The notes below the pieces were generated by a model. The model saw only the letters and a list, made by a program, of their open reading frames with translations, ran no database searches and had not been told where the DNA came from. A stretch of DNA of 64,000 bases from NCBI GenBank assembly GCA_009767595.1, contig VSDK01010069.1, forward strand, positions 48,245-112,244. Direction: 5' to 3'. The stretch comes from Symbiodinium kawagutii (Eukaryota > Sar > Dinophyceae > Suessiales > Symbiodiniaceae). The position numbers and the translations under genes are program-made. Shown piece after piece: positions 1 to 11,033 of this stretch (its first letter is position 1; each line of letters opens with the position of its first letter).

Positions 1-1018
1 CAAACGTCACCACCCAACAATGGATCACAACATCTTCCTGTGCACTGCATCGGCAGTATTTAAATCTGTTTGAGTCAGAGGCATCGTCATCAAATCAAAC
101 AAAATCGTGGGAGCTACAATGGCATCCAAAAGCGCCAATTTCAACTTCCTGGCCACGTGTTTGTTCGTGAAATACGTCTGAAATAATTCAATTTGGCTGA
201 CTGATTTTCTGACTTCTTTTGCGCGCAGGATGCATAATCCAAAGTTTCAAGACTAGTCGACCTGTTTAAGCGCAGGTCTTTGCCAGCTGGTGTTCCTCAC
301 CAAAACAAACCGCCCGATATTGGATCTTGCATGTTCGATACTTGTTTCATCTTGTTTTTTCAGCGAACTTCAACATTTATTAATGATTATAGATGAACGC
401 CTTGGTCCACTCACTGATTTGTGCAGTTTCTGATTGTGCATTGCAATCAGCCATGGGATCCGGGAGTCAAACTAGGCTGCGCACGATTCGGCAATATTCG
501 ATAACAACATGTTTGCAGCAACTGCGGCTACTGTTTGCTTTTCGGATGGATTGATGTTTGCGTATTTGCTCAAGTGAAAAAATAGTATCAAGACTCAAGG
601 CGCTGATTAGGCCCATGTACCTTGGCGAAACGCGGAGTCGATCTGCATCCACGGTGAACTAGTTTGATGTGCTTGAGTTGGTGGAGTGATGTTTGCGTTG
701 TTCATTGGAACCGATTCGATGTTTGAAATCTTCATGATTTTCATGTCTCATTGTCCGACAATTTTGGTCTGTTTCGTGTGAGCGATTGTGTAGCTGACCT
801 CCACACATAAACGTGCTTTGAGGCAAGGAAAGCGCTGTAGAGCGACATGGGGCAATGAGTCTCGCAGAGATGTGGTCACGCCTTCAAGTGATTTATCCCT
901 GCAGATTTTGATTTTTAACAGCTCAAACGATTTCCAGTACCCTATGCAAGGATATGCAAAAGTACAGCATTCTAAACATACTAGTGCATACATACTTAAA
1001 GGCATGCAGACATGCATA

Positions 1019-1240
1019 TACATACACACATGTGTCTGTGTGTGTGTGTGTGCGTGCATGCGCGCGTGTGTATTTGCAAATTCCTCACATGTTTGATGTT
1101 TCTTTCCGGACAAGGTTTTTCTGGCACAGTTGGTCGGCATGTGTAGTAACAAAAAATAAGCATACAATAGCACATAATAGCACATATATATATATATATA
1201 TATATATATGATTGTATATGTAGATATATAGATGATATGT
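1019..1240. repeat. TG and TA dinucleotide repeats
   Basis: A TG-rich tract with interspersed TGCG lies at about 1027-1072, and a pure TA run at about 1184-1210. These explain the local open frames of T/Y/I or H/T residues, which are not genes. Confidence 0.9.
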
Positions 1241-1576
1241 TTATTTTGAAATGCGTACATATATATTTATCTTTTTTGAAATGAACAAATATATTTATTG
1301 AGAAATGAAGAAATATATATTTGTTTAGAAATAAATAGATATATCTTTATATTTGTGTAGTTTTATTTATATATGTAGCAAAGATCACCAGGCTTGATGC
1401 TGCCGAGCCTCGGTAAACATCATTTTTTTCGACAACAATGAAATTTGCGTTTTTTTTTGACAAACAAAATGATTGCATGTCTGAGAGGACTTGAATATAA
1501 TTCTAACAAAGGACAACATGGGGCCCAGGGGTCAGAATTCATGTGGGGCAACCCCAAGTCTGACACAAGGCCTCGG

Positions 1577-1797
<221 letters not shown>

Positions 1798-1826
1798 TGC
1801 GCTGACATGCCCTACATTAAGCTGTT

Positions 1827-1986
1827 NNNNNNNNNNNNNNNNNNNNNNNNNNNNNNNNNNNNNNNNNNNNNNNNNNNNNNNNNNNNNNNNNNNNNNNNNN
1901 NNNNNNNNNNNNNNNNNNNNNNNNNNNNNNNNNNNNNNNNNNNNNNNNNNNNNNNNNNNNNNNNNNNNNNNNNNNNNNNNNNNNNN
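1827..1986. other. Assembly gap (160 N)
   Basis: Run of 160 undetermined bases directly after the GTC/GTT array. The assembler probably broke in the repeat. Confidence 0.99.
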
Positions 1987-3670
1987 CATTCCTGACATAT
2001 TGAACCAAGATACTCCAAGCATTCAGCAATTGCATTTGCATATCACACGTTCGTGATCAGTGTCCCGCAAGGGCTCACTAGCCGTACACGGGGTTTATGT
2101 TTGAGAAAAACCCGCTTTCCCACGATCAAATAAGCGGAAAGATGCGGAAAGATATGTAGCTCACACCACATTTAATTGCCTCCTTCCATCTCATTATTCA
2201 ACGTGTTTGGCGCAGCTTCTCTCACCCCAACCGCAGTCACCGAGACCATCATACACACCCACCGTCGCCCCATGCATACGTCAGTTGATTTTACAGTACA
2301 GAAATCTCTACCCATCTCAGCCTTCAATATCTATTCCACTCCATCTGACTACTTCATTTATAGTGCAGCTCTGTTGTCTCGAAGCATGTGATCTTTGTGA
2401 AATGTCTCGCGAAAGCACCGACATTTGAAATAATTTGACGCAGTTTTGGGATCGGAGAGGTTTATAGGGCTACATCGCAGATGAAATCATTATGTTTCCA
2501 CATGTTTCCAACCTTGTGATTTTTTTCTCCATTTTTTCCATTGAACTTCGACCTTTCAAAGCCCCATTCTCAGATCCCTGCGTTCGGCGTCTGCTGGACT
2601 ATGTTGGAGAGTTTCTTAAGTTCTTCCAGTCCTTAATTGAATCATTTTACCTGTGTACATGGTTATGTGCATACATAATACATATGTATATGCAAGCGTG
2701 AGTCTGACATATGTATTATGGTTAGGTATTTTTTGATATTTTTGAGTATTCTGATTAGCACTGGTATTTTTAGTGGTTTTGTTGTTATTGGTATTCTTGT
2801 GATTCTGGCATATGCCCTTGCACGGGCGCATCTCAGATGCCTCGGCACATTTGTTGCACATCGATCTCTCATGGAGCCAGGCCTGCATTGCCTTGGGTTC
2901 AATGCTCACCTTGGCCACCACCAGAGCAGCGTCAAGCAGGAGTGTCCTTCGGCAGCATGTCGCTAGCTGGGTTTGACGAGTGATGACCGATGAGGTCCCT
3001 TTTCGTTGATCCTACAGAGATTTTAAATGAAAAATGACAAGTGATGCGCCTTTTCATTACGATTCTAAATAAAAAATAGCTCCTCCAAGTTGCTGGCGCA
3101 ACAAGGTGACCGACTTTGTCAACAGTCCAGCCAGTGTCCGGCCACGGAGTGCAGCTGGAACAGCCACGGAGCTACACAAAGCACGGCACCAAGGCACTCA
3201 GAACAGGTTTCCGGAGCGCAAGGACTTCTGGTGGTTTTAATGTTCCGATGGTTTGAGAGGGCATGGGGTGCTGCATGGGATGCTGCATGGGACGCTGGGT
3301 TCCAAGGCCGTCCCTGCGCCCTGGTTTGGTCAAATGCCAATTGTGGCAGCAGTTGGGACCGGTGCAGCGGCTGTTTGGAGAGGCGCTGGGCAGCTACGGC
3401 TTGAGCTTTGTTGAAATCAACCTGCTCAGCTGCAGGCAGAAGACGCAGCGTTGCAGTTTTCGCCGCCCAGCATGCAGTGTAAGGGTATATCTTGCAGCTT
3501 TGACCTGCTACAGTTCGTGAAACCATACCATTTCTCGCCATAACACATGAAAAATGGAGATGAAGATGATGACGATGACGGCTTTCAATGGTTTGAATTA
3601 GAGGTGAAACTTGGCAATTGCAGCTTGGGCACATACTGTTTAGCCGAGGTGGCACAAAAAGCCTACGGGT

Positions 3671-5727
3671 ATGAGCACAAGGCCAGTGGTGTTTGCCATG
3701 CAGCAGGATGGACATGGTTGGACTCGCTCCACCTGGCAGGGAACAGTGAAAAGCTACAACAAAGAAAAAGGATTTGGTTTCATCCAATGTGATGCAACGT
3801 TCTCGTTGTACAAGCGCAACTTGGAAAAAAGCATCTTTGTGAAGGTCGTTCATCTGCTGCTAACCTGTTGCTACATCATCCCACCAGCCCGGTGTAATCT
3901 TCACACCGTGCCACTCAGGTGATGTGTTTCTACATAAGCAGCAAGCAGACGGGTTGGAGGCGTCCGGCCGGGTCGCTGCCCAGAGGTTCTGGGTTTGTCT
4001 TGGAGCTAGTGAAACACAATGGTTATGAGGGAAAGAGAAAGGTTAACTATGATAATTAACAATGATTATCAATAGTTATTATATTATGATTAACTAATGA
4101 CCATTGATATCCATTGATGAATCACCATTGGTTAATAACCACACTTGATTTGATGAATCTATGTGAAAGTCTAATTAGCCATTGATAAAGATGAAGCCAT
4201 GAAATCACAGTGGATTACTTATAACTTTTACAAAAGTGAAACTTTGTGAGCCGATCATGTCCTCAAGTGATTAAGGCATTGATGGCAGCAATGGACATCA
4301 AGCTGTGGCAAAGGTACTGTTTTATCAACACTCGTGGGTCGCATGGGTGGTCAGGTTGGAGATGCCGTTGCCTTTGAGGTGGCAATGAGCCTTGGCATTT
4401 TGGATGAGTTTTTTTAAACTAAGGAGATGAATCATAACAAGCATTTGGTTCGGAAGGATGGTCACAAACCGTTTTTTTTTGATAGATGCGCTAGTAGTGT
4501 CAACCACGACCTGGCTTCAAAATGTTATCCTGCGACAACTGCATGTCATCCTGGCGCCCAGGAATCAGCAGGGCAATCCTCAAGCGAGGAACGTCATGAA
4601 GATCCTGAAATCGCAGCTCGAGGATAAAGCTGCAGAGGCCCATGGAGTCGGACAAGTCATCAGTCCATGCCAGGTACCCTCCAGGTAGCCTACAGGTACC
4701 GTAAAGTACCCTAAGGTACCGGAAAAGGACCCTAGAGTATCGCAGTTAAAGTACCCTAAAGTGCCCTAAACACATCAAAAAATCCATCAATCATTGTGTT
4801 TGCCTGTGTTTACTCAATAAGGATTCAACATGCTTCGGTGTTTTGGGTTCAGGGTGTCCCTGTCGGGCAGTTCATTATTACACATGGCTTGCCTAGTGAT
4901 GCTGTGCGTGATGAAGCAAGATGTGAGATGAATATTGGGCTCTGAGTTGTTGCATTTAGTTCTGGCCCTGCATTGACGTGTTTGATGAAGTGCGGAGGAT
5001 CTTTTTTGCTAAACAAACCAGCTGGAGTTGCACGCAAGCGTTTGCATCAATCTGGGGCAAGCTACCCACGCATGATAGGATGGATGTTTTGCCTGTTGTG
5101 CCACTGGCCAGGATGCTTCGATTGATGATGCCTGGGCTGCTGTAGCTGCTGAGAAAGCTGAAGCTGTTGCAGCTGACGAGCCTGTCGCTTCCTGAGTCTG
5201 TGGGACAGTGCCCGAGAAGTGATCCAACCAATTTTGATGGGAGGTTATGGGCTCACATGGTTCATTCATGTTTATTCTATTCTATGCATGCCCTTGCGTT
5301 ACCACTGGAAGCAAAGGATCCTTTTGCGGATGCGTGGGCACAGGTAGAGGCGGAGGCGAGCAAGCAACTGAGCAGCAGGGTCCAAACTGTGCTCACACCA
5401 CCTGCTTGAATGATGTAGATTGACAGGAGCCATTTGTAGTCTTACTGTAAGCCGAAGTCTGTAAACCAAATGAAACCACTGTTAGGATGAAATATTTTCC
5501 CGGTAGCCCAGGTCCTGAGGAATCTATAGGTATTTATGCGGGATTTTGTCGAGCCATAGGAGAAGATGGAGAAAATGCAGAAGATGGAAAAGATGGAGGA
5601 GGATGTTGCACCGAAGCAGGCTTCTCCAGCACCTACTGGAGACGCAGAGTCTGACGCAGAAGCCAAATTCTTGGGTCCGACCCTTGGCAGGACGCAGACA
5701 TGGAACTCGGAAGCTCATGCCACTTGA
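3671..5727 (+). CDS. Cold-shock domain protein, about 7 exons
   Basis: Nucleic-acid-binding OB-fold protein, probably an RNA chaperone. Exon 1 (3671-3815) starts MSTRPVVFAMQQ and carries the RNP1-like strand GTVKSYNKEKGFGFI. Exon 2 (3919-3971) gives the RNP2-like DVFLHKQQ. Exon 3 (4355-4386) gives RVGDAVAFEV across its junction. Exon 4 (4562-4673) gives NQQGNPQARNV and completes the domain. Joining them in frame needs a GC donor (3816), a GT donor (3972) and a GA donor (4387). Likely later exons are 5112-5188, 5317-5379 (DPFADAWAQVEAE; both share a DAWAxV motif) and 5560-5727 (acidic/Lys-Met coiled coil with TGDAESDAEA, stop TGA at 5725). The domain assignment rests on the combination of four ordered motifs. 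The start codon is the first in-frame ATG of the exon; an upstream 5' exon cannot be excluded. The C-terminal exons are less certain than the domain. Confidence 0.85.
4674..4775 (+). repeat. Short degenerate GTACCCTAAA-type repeats
   Basis: Within a cold-shock gene intron, the motif GTACC(G/C)TAAAG/ CCCTAA recurs about eight times in 100 bp with drift. It probably arose by local slippage; no function can be assigned. Confidence 0.6.
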
Positions 5728-6114
5728 AAACTGCATTGCTTCAACATGTTTCAACCTGATGCCGTATTTTTTCCGTGGTTCTCACCTATTTGCTGCTGAG
5801 GAGGGGTTCCATGCATGTCGCAAGCACATCGCCACCGTCATAGCGTTGCTTTTTTAGGCTTAGAGACGTTTACGTCCTCAACAGGTTGGTACTCCGCACT
5901 CTTCACCTAGACCAAGTGGCTGGTGAACTTTGTCCCATAGCTTCACTTCGGGCAGCAAGAAAGGCACCCAACACCTCGCATGCACATACCCAAATCATGT
6001 CAAGTCCAACAGTGTGTCCCAGGCCAGGCATTCTAATCATTCATACCTATTCTATAACAAGTTTTAGACACAAAAAACACTAAATCTGAATTCTACGTGC
6101 TGTGCAACCCAGCC

Positions 6115-6161
6115 ATGCCTTTGATCTTGCTTGCTGCTACGTTGGCACATGCAACTGCAAA
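6115..6161 (+). other. Possible first exon with signal peptide
   Basis: The ATG at 6115 opens MPLILLAATLAHATA, which looks like a short signal peptide, 76 nt before the first coiled-coil exon of the large gene. However, the best donor (GT at 6162) leaves phase 2 while the next exon begins in phase 0, so the link does not work as drawn. This is a weak candidate only. Confidence 0.2.
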
Positions 6162-6237
6162 GTGGGAAGCTTAGCCATGAGCCTTTGACCGGTGGATCTT
6201 TTTGGCCAAGCTCCAGTGAGGTGCTCGCTCAACTCAG

Positions 6238-8085
6238 GTGCAAACTGCCAAGCACATGAGCTGGCTGCAAAACCAGCAGCAGGTGCATCAGAAGAACGTT
6301 CATCAGATCCCAGATCCAAGTAGATCTAAGTAGAAGTCCCGTTGAAGTCCCTTTCTTCAGGCAGTTCAAGTGCAGAGCCGCAGCGACAAGGATGGCACTC
6401 CAAATCGTTGGGTCGCGGCAATTAATTCTTTGCGAAAAGCTTCCAGCCTGAAAGTTGAGAAGCTTCTTGCGACAGATTCAACATCTTTCAACATGGTTCA
6501 ATTTGCAAAGCTGTGGCACTGCAGCTGACTTGTCACCACTACCAAGGCACTTCCACAAACAAAGGCTCCGTTGAAGGTGGGGATTCGGTGGTGACCACTT
6601 CATCAACAACTGGCAGAACTTACCCTCTTTTTGCTTCAGGATGTTAAAGAGGAGCCAGCATCCAATGTGGGTACAGACCGGCAGGTGCGGTTGGATATGG
6701 ATACATAAACTTGTGAGTCGAAGCAGCCGAAGTTTTGTTTTGTTTGTGAAGGCCAAAATCCGGGCACTGGCTTTGGAGATTCGCTCAAAGTCGAGAAAAC
6801 TTGAAGATGTCAAGGAGCCAACTCAACAGGCAGTAGCAGGGAAGCTTTTTCAGAACAAGGTGATGACAATGCACACTGATTCGGTTTGCCGGAAGATGAA
6901 TTTTGCATAATTTTGCCACGGAGCGCCATCGCTACCATCGTTTGAGGACCCCGTTGCGCCTTCTGGTATTTCCCAAGATCGAGCAGCGGCCAAGTCGTCT
7001 TCACTTCTGGAGACTAAGTCGCAGAGCTTATTGAATACATAGCAACCTTTCAGATGGGATTCAGGTTCTTACTCTTGCTTCCGTGCACGATCGAATCCGT
7101 TTGTGCTTGACAGTGGTATGTTAAATGGCTTGCATGGAAATTGTGAATGTATCTTAGATCGCCTTCGCCTCCCTAGATCTCCCAAGATCGTCCAAGATCC
7201 CCAGGCAGCATGTGCCGATGCAAAAACTAAGATCCCGCTGCAGCACCGAGGAAGCAAGCCTAGAAGCCAGGCTTCCAAGCCTGGAGCAAAAGGCAGGAGA
7301 TCTCCAGCTTGGGTCCTGAATATCATTGAATGTATTTAATAATCTAATATATATATATATATATCTATCTGTGTGTGTGTAAATATTTGTTTTTCTTATT
7401 TGTATTTATATATTTATGTATAAAGAGTTAATAACTATTTCACACACACACACGCAGACACACACACTCAGATATTTATATATATATACATATATATTTA
7501 TTTATTTACTTTTTTATTTAGGTATAAACATTTATATGTGTATACATAAATAAAATAAATAAATAAATTGAAATAGATAAATAGATATTTACTTTACATC
7601 TTATCACATTTTTACATATGTTTGCATCTTTTTACATGTGTTGACATGTATTATATGTAGTCAAGAAGTCTTCAAAACAACTTCCACACACTTACAATCA
7701 CTCGCACACGCATATGTTTTATACGTGCATATGTAGAAAGATGTTCATATATATATATATATATATACATGCTGAATATTATTGAACATCAACTCTTTCC
7801 GACTACAATCGCAGGCACTGAACTGCCAAGAGGAAATTGAACGAGTGGGAATTCTCGCCTCACCATTGAATTTCGAAGCACGGCGCTCAGCTCTTCGTGA
7901 CGTTTTTGTCTTCATTTGGGACAGGACGGACGTGGAGAAGTCTAGCTATTCGACTCGCGGACGGGTGTAGTTTGTTGGTAGTGGTAGTGCTGCCCATGCT
8001 GATGCTATTTGTATAGCCTTTTGGTTTTCGTTTGAGCCTGTAACATAGAGCCGCAGCACTCATTGTTGGGCATGTATGGCGCGGA

Positions 8086-8153
<68 letters not shown>

Positions 8154-9445
8154 AGGAAAGAAAGAAAGAAGGAAAGAAAGAAAGAAAGAAAGAACGAAAG
8201 AAAGAACGAAAGAAAGAAAAGAAAGAAAGAAAGAAAGCTGGCCGAGTTTAAGTCTTTCTTTGCTTTCTCAATGTGTAAGATCACTGCGATGTTCAAGTCA
8301 TCAATTAGACATCCTCACTATAAGTACATATCATGTAAATTCATGTGATATTATATTGTAGCTATTCGTACCTACAAGTATCTATCATGTGATATTCCCC
8401 CTACTTCGTACATATCATCCCCATTATCCTTCATAAACACTACTAAGAGTAGGACAGATATAGGGTTGCGAGTAGAATCTACAGGTTATCTATAGTGCAT
8501 ATCTTTATATTCTACTAACATCTACCAACAGTAGAACCATGTAGAACAGCTGTCTATATTGTACATCTAAAAATATATATGGTATCTATATTGCATATCT
8601 TTAATTAGGTTTTCTATAGGTTATCTATATTGTATATCTATTTTTTCTATATATATGGTATCTATATTGGATATATATATATATTCTTTAGCTTTCTATA
8701 GCACAGCTAGTAGAACCCTATGTCTACTCTACAACTGGTCCCCTACCGTTGCCATGCCATGACTCCAGGCGCCGGACCTGGAGCTCACGATGCTCACAGC
8801 GGTGCGCGACACGGAACGGGCCGTGAAAGCGGCCAAGGTCACGGGCTCAACGCGGCTGGAAGGCGGACGGTGATGGATGGCGATGGATGGCGATGGATGG
8901 CGATGGATGGTGATGGATGGTGATGGATGGTGGTTGTTCAGCCTGTTTTTCAGCCTATGAGGTGGATGAAGATGAGGATGAAGATGAAGGCAACACCCTG
9001 TGATTCGGCATGGATGTTAACATTTTGAATAAGCCAAATATGATAATGAAGCATGGATGTTTTGGACATTTATCAAGCAATCGTACCCATGGTCGACATT
9101 TCTTAGCCGGCATTTTGCAGCTGCACAATCATTTTTTCCGTGTACGATTAGCATATGATTGACCTTTATTGCAAGTTATTAACCTCTTAAGCAAATTTCA
9201 TCAATTAATCATTTACTGTGACCATTTAACAATCTATTCGCCATTATCCTTCAACATGATTTATTGAGCACTATTGCTATGATTCACTGTCAACTCACAA
9301 CGATTAACCTTGGTTCACTATCACTATCATGAGCCACAATAGCCATGATGAGAGAATCATTAAGAAGAGACGGGTCACGGAGTCATGGACGAGTCATGTG
9401 TGAACCATGTTTGATGTTTAAGGTTTTGTTTTGGTTAAACATTGG

Positions 9446-9477
<32 letters not shown>

Positions 9478-9709
9478 CCATCAACCATCATCATCACCAT
9501 CATCATCATCATCATCATCATCATCACCATCAACCATCATCAACCATCATAATCATCGTCATCATCATCATCATCATGACCACCATCAACCATCATCATC
9601 ATCACCATCACCATCATCATCATCATCATCATCATCATCCTCACCCTCACCATCACCATTACCATCACCATCATCACCATCATCATCATCATCATCACCA
9701 TCCTCCCCC

Positions 9710-9772
<63 letters not shown>

Positions 9773-9855
9773 CCATCACCATCACCATCACCATCATCCT
9801 CATCATCATCATCATCATCATCATCATTCCCCTCCTCCTCCTCCTCATCATCATC

Positions 9856-9931
<76 letters not shown>

Positions 9932-9950
9932 CCATCACCATCACCATCAC

Positions 9951-9986
<36 letters not shown>

Positions 9987-10014
9987 TCCCCTCCTCCTCC
10001 TCCTCATCATCATC

Positions 10015-10076
<62 letters not shown>

Positions 10077-11033
10077 GATGTCGTTCTACATGTGCCTAGT
10101 TGAATCTGGACATGGCGATCAAAGAGCTTGACAAGATCCGCAACGAAGCTGAAGCACTTCCACAGTCAAAGGTGCATGAACCTTTGGGGATGTGTGTGTG
10201 TGTCCTGCCAATGGGGTTTGACAAGCCTTGTTGGTTCAGATAATATGTTCAGATAGTCTAGATGTGTGAGATAATCCGCGTCTCGTCAAGTCCATGCCTT
10301 CTGAGCTTGCTGGACTTGCGACTGATCAGGATGACCTTTTGGACAGAATACTCAAACTGGAGGACAAGCTGCAGGCTTCGCTGAGAAGCTGCTTCCGCAT
10401 GGTTCCACGTGCCACTTGCTGTGCTTTCCAACATCTTTCAACAGCGAGGCCGCTTCACTGAAATTAGACGAGCACAAGCATGTCCGACGGGATTACGAGC
10501 TCGCAAAACAGGTCCGCAGCAATGTGAGACTTTGAGGGAGGGCTTGGATGGACTTGGTCGTTTTTGTCAGGCCTTCTTGGTTGTGAGTAAAGGTCTCACT
10601 TGTGCCGGTGCAGGCTGACAAAGTGTGGAGTGATTTGGCCAGCCGCCTTGCAATTGTCGAGATGGATTGCGAGAAGGCAATCGGACAGATACACCAAATT
10701 GCATAGCCTACAGCCTTACATAATCCTTACATAGCTTTGCATAATGGCCATAGGATACACCAAACTCCGATCAACCTATCAACCCGTGGAGAGGCAGTGA
10801 CAATGGCCAATCCTGCCACGGCATTGGGCACTTCCCATGAGGAGCGAGGTAGGTAAAGTCATTGGAGCATGTTGGGGTATGTCAGGGCTGGTTTGAAGCT
10901 GTTGACTTGCTGGGTGAATCGTTTCCTTTTTTCCTGGTCAAGTCAGGAGCAAGTGGCAGCGCATGAAACCAAAGAAGCCATACGCATAGCTCAAGCAAAG
11001 CTCGCTCCTACAGCACGCCTCATTGCCGGAAAG
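6238..11033 (+). CDS. Coiled-coil exon block 1 of the giant gene
   Basis: Exons (all phase 0 at both ends): 6238-6282 (QTAKHMSWLQNQQQ), 6640-6684, 6752-6859 (AKIRALALEIRSKSRKLE), 7815-7901 (QEEIERVGILA), 8769-8837 (AVRDTERAVKAAK), 10100-10171 (IKELDKIRNEAEAL), 10291-10401 (LLDRILKLEDKLQASL), 10449-10511 (LDEHKHVRRDYELAKQ), 10614-10700 (SRLAIVEMDCEKAIGQ) and 10947-11033 (QVAAHETKEAIRIAQAKLA). The donors at 10701 and 11034 are GC; the rest are GT. Lengths of 87 nt recur (7815, 10614, 10947 and later 14311), which suggests exon duplication. The intervening introns hold the GAAA, GATGG and CAT microsatellites. Confidence 0.6.

Noticed and set aside
2616..2921. Antisense frame with SIEPKAMQAWLHERSMCNKC
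   Set aside because: Looks partly protein-like, but has no recognised family and is isolated on the strand opposite to all other genes.
3119..3853. A 244-residue open frame on the - strand
   Set aside because: It lies opposite the cold-shock exons, contains no recognised motif, and its distal part is the complement of the conserved RNP1-like segment.
9345..10103. Long His-rich frame (252 residues) and overlapping poly-Ser and poly-Met frames
   Set aside because: Entirely produced by the CAT microsatellite; all frames are open because of the repeat.
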